A DNA stretch of 64,000 nt from Dehalobacter sp. 12DCB1 (GTDB taxonomy: Bacteria; Bacillota; Desulfitobacteriia; Desulfitobacteriales; Syntrophobotulaceae). The DNA is taken from the NCBI RefSeq assembly GCF_004343605.1, contig NZ_POSF01000014.1, positions 1 to 64,000 on the forward strand. Reading direction: 5' to 3'. The position numbers and the translations under genes are program-made. Positions 34,267 through 43,389 of the stretch are shown in pieces (position 1 is the first letter of the stretch; each line of letters starts with the position of its first letter). A model generated the notes under the pieces. The model was given only the letters and a program-made list of their open reading frames with translations. It was not told the origin of the DNA and searched no databases.

Positions 34267-34319
34267 TATAACGTCACCCCCGATCATTTTAACATGAATG
34301 CCCCGGCCTGCGATGGGTC

Positions 34320-34850
34320 TTAATCGCATTTCCAATCGATCTTTGCCGGGTTTGGCTCGTTCTCCACGGCAACGGCACGCAGGGCAGCTTCCATACGTTC
34401 GCACTCTTCAGCAGCACATTGCTCGATTTGTCCCCACGGCACAATTGTCCCAAGCTGATCATAAGCGACCGCTATCGCTCCATAAAAAGCAAGCCCGATA
34501 CAATGCCGTGCTGAATGAATGGTCGATGCGCATTGGCCTATTGTCCTCGCCGCTGCCTGTGCAACAGGATTTCCGTCTGCTTCACGAGCAGCTGCATGAC
34601 ACTCAAGGATTGCCGATTTCGCCTGGGGCAGTTTGATGCTACCTGACAGCCACTTGCGGGCAGCATTTAAAGCATTTTGCGGACGAAAGTCATCCGGATA
34701 GTTCTTGCTCCACAGCGGCACTATAACACGCTCGGAATAATCAAGCGCCCAAGTCGCAAGGGTTGCCTTGCTCTGGGTTTCAATTAATTTCATAAGCGAC
34801 TGAATATATGGTGCCTCCCAGTTGCTTAGCATTTTTCGTAATTTTGGCAT
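34320..34850 (-). CDS. Imm5-like putative immunity protein
   Basis: A 176-residue helical protein with the Imm5-like pattern: WALDYSERVIVPLWSKNYPD, RPQNALNAARKWLSG, AILECHAAAREADGNPVAQA and ARTIGQCASTIHSARHCIGL. Imm5 proteins are predicted antidotes of polymorphic toxins, but many members are orphans of unknown role. No toxin gene is adjacent. The start is the ATG at 34850 with GGAGG six bases upstream; an ATG at 34856 is too close to it. The next gene on the strand is the tandem-repeat protein, 50 bases on. Confidence 0.75.
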   Translation of the reverse strand: MPKLRKMLSNWEAPYIQSLMKLIETQSKATLATWALDYSERVIVPLWSKNYPDDFRPQNALNAARKWLSGSIKLPQAKSAILECHAAAREADGNPVAQAAARTIGQCASTIHSARHCIGLAFYGAIAVAYDQLGTIVPWGQIEQCAAEECERMEAALRAVAVENEPNPAKIDWKCD

Positions 34851-35001
34851 ACTCATCCTCCTTGTTTTCTGTCCTTTTCTGAAATCTGTTTTGCAGTGAT
34901 TTTTACTCCTGAATTAGCATCCGCAAAATTGCCAACATATTATCTTTTTTGGCACAACGTGAAATCCCTTCTCTAATTTGATGTTTTCATAGATATGCTT
35001 T

Positions 35002-35163
35002 TTAAAAATGATACTTTTTAAAGAGCAGTGAAGCATTATGTCCACCAAATCCAAAACCGTTTGAAATAGCATAATTTACTTCATGTCTGATTGCCTTATC
35101 GGGCACGTAATCCAGATCGCATTCCTCATCCGGGGTGGTCAGATTGATCGTAGGGGCGACAAC
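35002..35163 (-). pseudogene. fabF (3-oxoacyl-ACP synthase II) C-terminal remnant
   Basis: The minus strand reads [20 protein letters not shown] then [20 protein letters not shown] and [13 protein letters not shown] to a stop at 35002. This is the unmistakable FabF C-terminus, including the catalytic-His loop GFGGHNA. Everything upstream is missing, cut off next to the recombinase-type terminator at 35188. The remaining gap sequence (34857-35001) holds nothing recognisable. Confidence 0.88.
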
Positions 35164-35187
35164 ATGAATAAGCTTAAAAACGAACGG

Positions 35188-35232
35188 GGCACTCTACGAG
35201 AATTTAAATGTAGGGTGCCTTGCTTTGTTTTT
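35188..35232 (+). terminator. Terminator of a lost recombinase gene (copy 2)
   Basis: A GGCAC-T-CTAC stem (35188-35197) pairs with 35210-35219 and is followed by TTGCTTTGTTTTTA. It is preceded by AAAAACGAACGGGGC, resembling AAAACGAACAAGGC at 36563-36576. Confidence 0.7.
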
Positions 35233-35271
35233 ATTGTTATTTTCTTTTTCCTGTTATCGAGACAAAGTGCA

Positions 35272-35682
35272 TCAATCCTTAACGCCTAGTACTTCGTATT
35301 TTTTAATGGTGTAAGTTACAGATATTCCATAAACAAAAAATGCTAGCAGACTTGCTATTATTGTAGATGTTCCTTGTGTCCAGGGGGCATTAATAGTGCC
35401 CTGTGCAGAATTGATTGAAACTAATATTACCCAAACAATAGCCCCGTAAATACAACCAAGCAACCAAAAATTCATTTTAGCTATACTCTTTATGACTTGC
35501 ATTATAACCATTAGTAAAAATCCAACAGCCTGCCCAGCAAGAATATGGATAATTAGTTGTCCAAAAGTTATTTTTGCACCAAGAGTAGAAATACCAAGGA
35601 ATTCTGATGCCGCAATTATTGCAGCTTGAACAAGGGAAGCAATCAAAAATCCAAGGGAATATTTCCAGTACATATTAGACAC
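35272..35682 (-). CDS. Four-helix membrane protein
   Basis: A 136-residue protein with four predicted membrane helices (residues ~5-25, 45-68, 72-92 and 103-123) and the loop INSAQGTINAPWTQGTSTII between helices 3 and 4. This resembles small DUF1440/YagU-like membrane proteins, but the match is loose. It has a short lysine-rich tail. The gene stands alone, 36 bases after the methyltransferase stop on the same strand, so the two may be co-transcribed. Confidence 0.6.
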   Translation of the reverse strand: MSNMYWKYSLGFLIASLVQAAIIAASEFLGISTLGAKITFGQLIIHILAGQAVGFLLMVIMQVIKSIAKMNFWLLGCIYGAIVWVILVSINSAQGTINAPWTQGTSTIIASLLAFFVYGISVTYTIKKYEVLGVKD

Positions 35683-35718
35683 TCCTTTTAGGAGTTATCT
35701 TACCCTTACATAAGATTC

Positions 35719-36327
35719 TTATTCAATTTTACAAATATACATTGCAGAACGCTTGCCAGTATTTATGACTTTAAGATTGCCAAACTGATTCATCAATTCA
35801 TCTTTTATGTTCTTGATGAAGCTGAAATAGTCTCCCCCTTCCAGCCATTCCGCAATGTCGGTAATCAATGAACGGTGTTCGTTATAGTCAAACAAAATAG
35901 CGGTATACTTGGCAATTCTTTTCATCTCATTATAGAGGGTTATCCTCTCCTTTAGCATAAGCCCGTGAGCCACGTAAGATGTGATGGCCAGATCAAAACT
36001 TTGATCTCTAAAAGGCAACCCCTTAAGCACGTCGCCATGAATAAACCGAATACTCGGTCCAAACGGTTTTGTTATCCCGGTCTTTTTAGCAGCAATGGCG
36101 AGCATGGCTTCGGCGGGATCGAGCCCAGTCACCTCCACACCATATTCCAGGAGCACCTTGCATAGTGCTCCTGTTCCGCATCCTATGTCAATGATGCTTT
36201 GGTAGGTGGAAAAATCCAACTCTTCTTTGATATTATTCAAAACATGACGGTAGTTCCTCACTTGCCAATTAAAAAAAAGGCCATAAATAGCAGCAATTTT
36301 ATTAAATAAGAATACTTTTTTTTCCAT
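35719..36327 (-). CDS. Class I SAM-dependent methyltransferase
   Basis: A 202-residue Rossmann methyltransferase. Motif I is IIDIGCGTGALCKVLLEYGV, motif II VTGLDPAEAMLAIAAKK, and motif IV LPFRDQSFDLAITSYVAH. The layout is of the UbiE/Methyltransf_11 type acting on a small molecule or lipid; the substrate is unknown. The start is the ATG at 36327 (MEKKVF), seven bases after GAAAGGA, rather than the ATG two codons earlier. Confidence 0.82.
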   Translation of the reverse strand: MEKKVFLFNKIAAIYGLFFNWQVRNYRHVLNNIKEELDFSTYQSIIDIGCGTGALCKVLLEYGVEVTGLDPAEAMLAIAAKKTGITKPFGPSIRFIHGDVLKGLPFRDQSFDLAITSYVAHGLMLKERITLYNEMKRIAKYTAILFDYNEHRSLITDIAEWLEGGDYFSFIKNIKDELMNQFGNLKVINTGKRSAMYICKIE

Positions 36328-36456
36328 ATGCAAATCCTTTCTAGTTCAAGCAGTGCTGCACTTTTGAAGCAAGTCATACTGCTCACGAATGTTTTGAAGT
36401 TTATCTATTCTTCCAATGCTCGCAATAACAGTACCAGCAGGCCGAAATCTAGATAA

Positions 36457-36552
36457 ATTGCGCAGCTTGTCCAGCGGCTGATTGAGAAAGTCACCGTTTA
36501 TGAGGACAAATTCACCGTGGAATTTAAGTCCGGAATGACGGTGGATGTGTAA
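36457..36552 (+). pseudogene. Large serine recombinase 3' remnant (copy 3)
   Basis: Thirty-one sense codons reading IAQLVQRLIEKVTVYEDKFT then VEFKSGMTVDV and stop, the typical C-terminus of clostridial large serine recombinases. A stop codon lies immediately upstream in frame, so the gene is truncated. Downstream the terminator arm GAACAAGGCACT runs into a transposase-coding sequence, showing that the terminator was broken by transposition or deletion. Confidence 0.75.
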
Positions 36553-37330
36553 GATTGAGTCTGAAAACGAACAAGGCACTACCATAGCCCTGATCAAAAG
36601 AATTCATTGGGAAAACCCTCTGATTTCTCCTGAGAAAATTCATGAGCGGCTGGTTAACCTTGGTATTTCTGATGCTCCCGTGCCCAACACCATTGCGAAA
36701 TATATTGGCAAATCACCAAAGACCTCAAGCGGAAAACAGATTCAGTCGTGGAAAACCTCTCTTAACAACCATAAAAAGGGCATCTGGGCTATAGATTTCT
36801 TTGTTGTCCCGACTTTGTATTTCAAGGTACTGTATGTACTCATTATCATAAGTCATGACCGCAGGAAGATCAAACATTCTGCCGTCACTTCCAATCCATC
36901 CTCTGCATGGGTAGCACAGCAGATCAGGGAGGCAACGCCCTATGGCGCAACACCGGAATATTTGATTCATGACAACGATACCATTTTTACCTTTGCTTAC
37001 TTCCAGCAATTCCTCAATAACACAAATATTAAATCCAAAAAGACTGGCTATCACTGCCCCTGGCAAAATGGTATTTGCGAAAGAGTCGGTGGTATCCTCC
37101 GTCGGGAATTGCTTGATCATATTATTCCGTTTAATGAAAGGCATCTTGAATATTTGCTTAGTGAATATATTAATAGATATTACAATCCTTCAAGGACGCA
37201 TCAGGGTATTGAATGCCAGACACCTATTCCGTCAATTGAATGGCCTGTTTCCACTGTAGCTGATACGATTTTGGTTTCTGATCCTGTTCTTGGAGGATTA
37301 TATCACAATTACAAGAAACGGGCAGCTTGA
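36545..37330 (+). pseudogene. 5'-truncated DDE transposase (integrase core, IS481/IS3-like)
   Basis: The open frame gives 261 residues from an ATG at 36545, but the first ~12 codons come from the recombinase 3' end and its terminator, so the true N-terminus is lost. From ALIKRIHWENPLISPEKIHE onward it matches transposases with an rve core: WAIDFFVVPTLYFKVLYVLI (first Asp), YLIHDNDTIF (second Asp) and PWQNGICERVGGILRRELLD (Glu), followed by YYNPSRTHQGI. The catalytic triad remains, but the missing N-terminal DNA-binding part makes activity doubtful. No terminal inverted repeats were identified. Confidence 0.8.
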
Positions 37331-37415
37331 TTTTTATTATCAATCAACTGATTGAGTTGGTTCACCTGGATCAATGTTTTTTTTGCTATGCGCAAAAATA
37401 GCAGGTCCTGGATCC

Positions 37416-37436
37416 AGACGCCAAAACGTCTTTTTA
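37416..37436 (+). terminator. Terminator after the transposase
   Basis: A 5-base AGACG/CGTCT stem (37416-37420 with 37427-37431), followed by TTTTTATT. It is weak but well placed, 86 bases after the stop. Confidence 0.5.
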
Positions 37437-37531
37437 TTGCTGTCATTTTTTGTGCTACTTTTGCAGGCTACACCTTTGTCTGCTGGCGGATTTATTAAGT
37501 GATTTTTCGATTTATAATGATTTAAGTAATC

Positions 37532-38396
37532 TTATATGCTGCTTTCGAATACACCTGCTCTAAAACTTTTTCGCAAAGCACTTATATCTTTAAGTGGTGG
37601 CTTTCCAAAAAGTCGCTTATATTCTCTAGTAAATTGGGATGAGCTTACATAACCAACTTCCATGGCAGCAGCAGTAATATCCAAAGAATCTCTCAGCATT
37701 AGGCGTCTTGCCTCTCGAAGACGAAGCTCTTTCTGATATTGTAATGGTCCCATGGTAGTTACAGCCTTGAACTTATGGTGAAGGCTTGAGACACTCATAT
37801 TATTTAATTTTGCCAGCTCTTCCACAGTAAAAGTGCAGTTATAATTTTTCTTGATCCAATCTATAGCCTTACCTATTCCATCCACCTGCTGTTCAACAAG
37901 CACCTGCTGAAAAAATAAGTATCCATACTCTCCAGTCAATAGACGATATATCATTTCTCGCTTAATAAGCTCCGCCAAAAAGTAATTATCTTTAGGTCTG
38001 TCACAGAGCTTCAAAAGTCTTATAAATAAATCCAGCAGTTCTTCATCTGTTTTTCCTGCGAATGCTCCTAAATAAAGTTCTTTACTATTTATATTAAGTT
38101 TAATATGTGCATCCATCACTACAGAAGCAATTTCACTTGTAGTAAATTCAATGTGTAAGCCAATAGACGGCGATTCTTTTGAGGCTCCTATGACTTGGAT
38201 TCATAACTCCTGGAGTTATAGGAATTTCATGACTGTGCCTAACAATAGAAAGAAACGGAATTATTGTTCTAGTGATTCCATCCTCTTTAGTAATCTTCTC
38301 TGCCGTTTCAATCATAGTATACAATGCCTTCTGCTTGGTAAATTCACTCTCTTCAAATAATATTTCTTTTTTTATACTCTCCTTTTGTTCTAGCAC
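37532..38396 (-). pseudogene. AraC family regulator with an internal deletion
   Basis: Two pieces of one AraC-type regulator are present. The C-terminal piece (37532-38119 and the open frame just upstream, SIGLHIEFTTSEIASVVMDA) includes the complete DNA-binding domain (VEELAKLNNMSVSSLHHKFK, AAMEVGYVSSSQFTREYKRL). The N-terminal piece (to 38396) has KEDGITRTIIPFLSIVRHSH and ITPGVMNPS, then goes out of frame at about 38195-38200. Roughly 40 residues of the cupin-like AraC_N domain are missing at the join. The divergent SDR gene is its likely former target. A 195-residue protein with the DNA-binding domain could still be made from 38119. Confidence 0.75.
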
Positions 38397-38658
38397 TTCT
38401 TTCTCACCCAGCTTCTATTCGAATAATAATGACTTTAGCTCACATCATTTCTCTAACTCAATGATTATAGTTCTTAAGATTATTATAAATATTATATCAA
38501 AATTTTTTTATAGCAGGTATTTGTATTTGTACTTTGCAGGATTAGGCAAATTTTAAGCATGTTCTTTATATTTTATTTCAATTTTTATTGCAATAATATA
38601 GCTATTCAGATATGATTTCTGAATGATTAAATCTTGAGTAAGAATGAGGTATAGAGAG

Positions 38659-39501
38659 ATGAAACAAAGAACTTGGTTTATAACAGGTATTAACAGCGGT
38701 TTCGGACGGCATATGACTGAACAACTCCTTGAGAGGGGCGATAAAGTTGCTGGTACTGTCCGCGATATGAATTCGGTGGATGATCTTAAGGCTAAATACG
38801 GAGAGCTTTTATGGGTGTCGCATTTAGATGTAACTGACATACCGGAAATTTATGAGGTTATCAACAAAGCTTTTCAGCAGCTTGGAACAATTGATATCAT
38901 TGTCAGCAATGCTGGTTATGGTCTTTTTGGTGCAGCTGAAGAGTTTACCAATGATCAAATTATCCATCAGATCAATACAAACCTCGTCGGTCCTATTCAG
39001 TTAATACGAGCCGCTTTACCCCACTTGCGCTCTCAGAACAGCGGACGAATTATTCAACTATCTAGCGTAGCCGGACAAGTCGCCTCACCCGGAGGTTCCT
39101 TATATCATGCAACCAAATGGGGTATTGAAGGATTTATTGAAGCATTAATGCAAGAATTAGCTCCCTTCAACATCAGTCTTACACTTGTGGAGCCAGGTGG
39201 GGCTCGAACTAATTTTTTGAAGGGCAGCTTAAAATTAGCTGACAAGCTAGATGCTTATGAGACTTCCCCGGCATCATTTATAAGGCGCGTTGTTGAAAAT
39301 AATGCGGCTGCACCTTTAGGAGATCCTTTGAAAATGGTAAAAATAATGATTGACAGCGTTGACCGGAATCCAGCACCGAAGAGAATTGTTCTCGGCAGCG
39401 AGTCATATTATGCAATTCATCAGGCACTCTCCAGTCGTATCGAGGAACTAGAGTCACAGAAAGAGCAGGCTCTTTCCACTGATTTTCCTTCTACTAAATA
39501 A
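38659..39501 (+). CDS. SDR family oxidoreductase
   Basis: A 280-residue classical short-chain dehydrogenase. The NADP-binding motif is FITGINSGFGRHMTEQLLER, followed by SNAGYGLFGAAEE, the catalytic Ser in IIQLSSVAGQVASPGG and YxxxK in LYHATKWGIEGF. The VEPGGARTNF loop is typical of the group often found beside AraC regulators in Firmicutes. The substrate is unknown. The start is placed at the second ATG (MKQRTWF), because GAGGTATAGAGAG lies just before it; an ATG at 38644 is possible. It is divergent from the araC pseudogene. Confidence 0.9.
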   Translation: MKQRTWFITGINSGFGRHMTEQLLERGDKVAGTVRDMNSVDDLKAKYGELLWVSHLDVTDIPEIYEVINKAFQQLGTIDIIVSNAGYGLFGAAEEFTNDQIIHQINTNLVGPIQLIRAALPHLRSQNSGRIIQLSSVAGQVASPGGSLYHATKWGIEGFIEALMQELAPFNISLTLVEPGGARTNFLKGSLKLADKLDAYETSPASFIRRVVENNAAAPLGDPLKMVKIMIDSVDRNPAPKRIVLGSESYYAIHQALSSRIEELESQKEQALSTDFPSTK

Positions 39502-39649
39502 AACGCAGGAGGGACACTATCCATTGATTGTATCATATTGGTTTAATACAAAATTAAGTACAGTTCTTGCTGTCAATAGCCCTACTTCTTTAGAAACCAT
39601 GAGCTATATTATTTAAAATGCCCTATGTCATCTATGAAATGCCCAAAAA

Positions 39650-39690
39650 AATCGAGCCAAAAAACGTAATTTTTCGGCTCGATTTTTGCT
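39650..39690. terminator. Bidirectional terminator between the SDR gene and the protease gene
   Basis: A 9-base perfect stem (39650-39658 with 39676-39684) with A-runs on the left and T-runs on the right, so it can end transcripts on both strands. The rest of the gap 39502-39969 has no convincing gene. Confidence 0.8.
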
Positions 39691-39969
39691 TAATTTTTGC
39701 TTCAAAATGACTACATATAGTGGTCAACCTGTCTTATTTGCCCTTAAAACTACTATTCGTCATCAGAATTACCATCTCAACGTGGATGGAGGTGAAACAG
39801 CAACATATCAAATTACCCTTTTCTGACAAGTTGCGTGACCACTTCTGTATGCCTTGAGTAGACAAAAAAGATGTCGCACCCCTCTGGTACCCCCTTAGAG
39901 TTAAGTAAATTTTCCCGTTTCTAAAGTAACTATCTATGAATATGATCATTTATAAAAGAGCCTTAGATC

Positions 39970-42234
39970 TTAATTATTCTCAAACTCAATATCTTCGTTT
40001 ACTTTTTCGTTAATATCAATTCTTGTTTGAATATCAAGCTTATTAACCAGCCAACCATTTAAAGTACAATTTTTAATGAATTCATCAATCCTATTAATAC
40101 CGTTGATTTCTTTTAAGGTAACTATAACACCAAAACGAATACCTCTCCCATCCTTAGGATCTAATCTATTGTTTGTTTTAATTTCCATTCCCCAGTTCTT
40201 ATTGGTGTATGATTTCTTTGGGCTCATTCTATCTTTCGGTTTTTCCACAACATATTTCACGTTGTCCCATTTTCTAAATCGGTCCCTCGCTTCACCTTCA
40301 AGAAGATAATTTTTTTCAGTACTTAATGCTTCATCTTGATTCTGCTTATCGTTGTTGATTTCATTTATTTTTCCATCATTTTTAATTCTACCAAAATGAA
40401 GGTTAAGTTCAGTATTAGTATAATCAACACCTTGTGTTCTATCACATATCGGGAAATAACACATAGTCGCTCTGGCGATATAAGGATATTTATCATCTTT
40501 TAGGGGAATCGGAAAATGATAATTATAAGTATTCCACTTTTCACTTACATCTGACACCAAAAACTTAATCTCATTATCTTTCGTTTGAACGATATCTCCT
40601 ATCTTAATAGGTACAACGCCGTGTCCATAAAGTGCAACCTCTTCCGGAGTTGGATTTTCATTCCAATCCCTTGCTGCATCAATAAGCATTGCTTTAGCAA
40701 TCTCTCTGTTTAAACCTAAAATATCAATTAAATAGGATAGTTTTCGAGCAATCCAAGGAGCCGCAAATGAAGTTCCTGCAACATTTGCAGCCCCTAATGG
40801 TTCACAAACCTTAATATATTGCTCCTCACTTCCACCATAATAACTGACATCTGGTTTTGCAAAAAACGATAATGCCAATCCTTTTCTAGCATACTTTGTT
40901 GATAAACCTTTTTTAGTCACTGCATTAACCACCATACTGTTTATTGAATCAGCAGGCGATCCTATTTTCACAATATTAATATTAGGTTTATTTGTTCCTG
41001 CCACAACAAAAATAACATCATTTTCATACTGAATCTGATCTAATATCGCAGCTTCTGCAGAAATAAAATTATCATTAACTTCTTGATTGCTCCCAAGTGA
41101 GATATTCCATACCTTTATATCTTTATTATTAGCAATAATTTCTTTTATTTGTTTTATAATTGTAAAAGAGGAGAATTTCGAGCCAACTGCAACACCAAAG
41201 TGTCGCACTCTAAATCTGCCACAACCATCATCCAACCATGGGTTTAGCCTTGCACCATCTACTATAAGGGAAGACACAGCCGTACCATGGCGATAGTCAC
41301 CTGTACTTTTTGGAATACTATCATCAACCATATCACGATATTCAACCCATTCACTAAAATAAACGTGTTTATCAAATAAGGTATCGATAACACCAATAGT
41401 AGGTTCAATAGTCGGAGAGGGTATGTACAACATGCCTTGCTTATATTCCTCAATAAAATCTTCCGGAGATAATTCTGCTAAGTCCTCGGTTGCCATTGAA
41501 ACAAGATAAGGAACTTTTTCAAATAAAAGTTTTAACTGATTTTCGTCTAAAAATACTGTCTGGTTATCTAATATTTTACTCGCTAAAATATCAATTCCTA
41601 TAGCTTCAAATAATTTTTTTGTATCTGTGCCAGTATCATATAGAGTAATGATGCTTTGATTTAGTTGAGGTGTTGCCATCTCTACTTCAAAATCATCTAT
41701 ATATGAGACATCTGCTATTACTTGTTTAAATACAGATTTATTTATGGGGAGATGTTCAAACTGAATAGTTCCTGCAATTTTCTTTTTCTCATTGCCAAAA
41801 ATCTTCTCATTATCAAAAGTGCGTTTATCAATACTTCCTTGAAATTTAGTATTCAACACATGCCTTGTTTTCGAAAGCAAGTCAATGCTTTGCTCTAAAT
41901 CTATAACATTTAAAAAATAAGTAATAATATGCTTGCTCTTTTCTTCATTGAATTTGGCACCAACAATAGCGTAATTAGAATCATTCCCTCTAAACAGCCC
42001 AGAAATCCGATTGCTTTTTGCAACTATTTTATTATAATGGACGCTAATTAATATGCCTTCAAAAGGCTTTTTTTCTTGCTTCCAAAACTCTTCAATCCGA
42101 CTTATTTTAGATTGCAATTTATTTAATTGCTCGCTTGTTACTGCTTTTTTACTATTCATGGCAGCACCACCGCCACCACCACCTTTTGACGCTTGAACAA
42201 ACCGCTTACCTTTCAATTCTAATACATTATTCAT
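39970..42234 (-). CDS. Subtilisin-like (S8) serine protease, IetS-like
   Basis: A 754-residue protease. After an N-terminal ~270-residue region containing a Gly6 run (QASKGGGGGGAAMNSKK) and ISVHYNKIVAKSNRI comes the S8 domain. Its catalytic Asp is in TIGVIDTLFDKHVYF, His in DYRHGTAVSSLIVD, oxyanion Asn region in IFVVAGTNKPN and Ser in VAGTSFAAPWIARK. A C-terminal ~200-residue domain of unknown fold follows. It has no signal peptide, so it acts in the cytoplasm. The partner AAA ATPase gene lies directly upstream with an 8-base overlap. Such pairs are known as IetAS: the protease is the toxin and the ATPase its control, and they protect against phage. Confidence 0.85.
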   Translation of the reverse strand: MNNVLELKGKRFVQASKGGGGGGAAMNSKKAVTSEQLNKLQSKISRIEEFWKQEKKPFEGILISVHYNKIVAKSNRISGLFRGNDSNYAIVGAKFNEEKSKHIITYFLNVIDLEQSIDLLSKTRHVLNTKFQGSIDKRTFDNEKIFGNEKKKIAGTIQFEHLPINKSVFKQVIADVSYIDDFEVEMATPQLNQSIITLYDTGTDTKKLFEAIGIDILASKILDNQTVFLDENQLKLLFEKVPYLVSMATEDLAELSPEDFIEEYKQGMLYIPSPTIEPTIGVIDTLFDKHVYFSEWVEYRDMVDDSIPKSTGDYRHGTAVSSLIVDGARLNPWLDDGCGRFRVRHFGVAVGSKFSSFTIIKQIKEIIANNKDIKVWNISLGSNQEVNDNFISAEAAILDQIQYENDVIFVVAGTNKPNINIVKIGSPADSINSMVVNAVTKKGLSTKYARKGLALSFFAKPDVSYYGGSEEQYIKVCEPLGAANVAGTSFAAPWIARKLSYLIDILGLNREIAKAMLIDAARDWNENPTPEEVALYGHGVVPIKIGDIVQTKDNEIKFLVSDVSEKWNTYNYHFPIPLKDDKYPYIARATMCYFPICDRTQGVDYTNTELNLHFGRIKNDGKINEINNDKQNQDEALSTEKNYLLEGEARDRFRKWDNVKYVVEKPKDRMSPKKSYTNKNWGMEIKTNNRLDPKDGRGIRFGVIVTLKEINGINRIDEFIKNCTLNGWLVNKLDIQTRIDINEKVNEDIEFENN

Positions 42235-43294
42235 CAGCGTTTTCCACCTTATTTAACTTCCTAGAAACGGTGCTTTTGGATTCACCCTTAAGTTTTTCTA
42301 TTTCTCTTACTGTAAAACCTTGTATATGAAGTTGTTCAAGGTCAGTTTGGTCAAGATTACCAACTAAATTATTATAAAGCCTTCTTAAATAATCATGCTC
42401 GAGATTGGTATCACCGAATGCCAAAGATGTTTTTATGATATTTATTAATTCTCCAGGATAAGGCAGTTTGTCGGATATTTCCAATATCTTTTTAAATAAC
42501 CTTGTATCCTTTGAAATACCTTTAAAATTCTTAATAAAAGACGAGAAGTAATACTCAGCAACTTCAATCAAGTCTTCTTTGCTATATCGGTTAAAATTAA
42601 TCACTGCATCAAAACGCCTTGTTAGCGCTTTATCAAAATTTGTATATAAATTTGTTGTTGCAATAATTACAATTTCTTTATTTAAATCAGTTAACCTATC
42701 GAGTTCTCTTAAAATCGTCGAAGTAACTCGGCCCATTTCTCGTACATCATTACGATTAATCCTATCCAATGCAATCACGTCTATTTCATCAAATAAAACA
42801 ACAACTTTATTTGAATGTGGAATCATATTTATTTCTGAAAACACGCTTATAATATTCTTATTGGTTTGACCTAACTTACTATCAATTAGGTTATCAAAGT
42901 CAACATAATATAGTGTTCTATCAAGTAACCGAGCTACATGTTTGGCTGCCTCGGTTTTCCCACTACCTGGCAAGCCTTCGAATAAAAATTTATTTATCCC
43001 TATATTGTGGTTGACCGCATTAATAATACCTTTTATATCATCAGATATATCTATAGGTAAATTTAGCGGAGCCATTCCCCTGATATCCAGTTGCTTTAAA
43101 AATTCACTTTCAAAATCACTAGCTTGCGGAGTATACAAATTTGACTCTGCAATCAGGCTCATAATGTATTCAGCTAACTGATAGTCACCAATACTGTCAA
43201 AATATCTTGCTATGCTTATGGATTCGTTTCTAAACGCATTTTCATTTCTTTCAACATGGTATTTTATCAAGTTTAAAACATTTTGCTTTTTCAT
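42227..43294 (-). CDS. AAA ATPase, IetA-like, with a C-terminal helix-turn-helix
   Basis: A 355-residue AAA+ protein. It has Walker A LFEGLPGSGKTEAAKHVARL, Walker B VVVLFDEIDVIALD, sensor 1 IVIIATTNLYTNFDKA and an arginine finger in LTRRFDAVINF. The C-terminus (QGFTVREIEKLKGESKSTVS, RKLNK) looks like a helix-turn-helix, so it may also bind DNA. In IetAS modules this protein restrains or targets the subtilisin-like protease. The start is the ATG at 43294 with GGAGG eight bases upstream. A pair of direct repeats lies in the promoter region. Confidence 0.85.
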   Translation of the reverse strand: MKKQNVLNLIKYHVERNENAFRNESISIARYFDSIGDYQLAEYIMSLIAESNLYTPQASDFESEFLKQLDIRGMAPLNLPIDISDDIKGIINAVNHNIGINKFLFEGLPGSGKTEAAKHVARLLDRTLYYVDFDNLIDSKLGQTNKNIISVFSEINMIPHSNKVVVLFDEIDVIALDRINRNDVREMGRVTSTILRELDRLTDLNKEIVIIATTNLYTNFDKALTRRFDAVINFNRYSKEDLIEVAEYYFSSFIKNFKGISKDTRLFKKILEISDKLPYPGELINIIKTSLAFGDTNLEHDYLRRLYNNLVGNLDQTDLEQLHIQGFTVREIEKLKGESKSTVSRKLNKVENADE

Positions 43295-43318
43295 AATGTT
43301 GACCTCCATTCTCTTTTC

Positions 43319-43366
43319 CATCATACCATATATCGGGACATAAGTATATATGTATGGGACATAATA
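43319..43366 (-). promoter_or_regulatory. Direct-repeat operator candidate upstream of the ATPase-protease pair
   Basis: GGGACATAA occurs at 43335-43343 and again at 43356-43364, exactly 21 bases (two helical turns) apart, each with ATAT-rich flanks. They overlap the expected promoter of the ATPase gene (a TATGAT-like -10 box is at about 43319-43326 on the minus strand). The HTH in the ATPase is a possible ligand. Confidence 0.5.
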
Positions 43367-43389
43367 TCAAAATATATTTTTCTTTGTAA

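Noticed and set aside
36346-36597. 83-codon minus-strand frame ending KLQNIREQYDLLQKC
   Set aside because: Half of it is antisense to the recombinase remnant; the other half looks protein-like but is too short to name, so it is not listed as a gene.
39734-39949. 71-codon minus-strand frame between the SDR and protease genes
   Set aside because: It has no ribosome-binding site and mixed composition; I could not support it as a gene.
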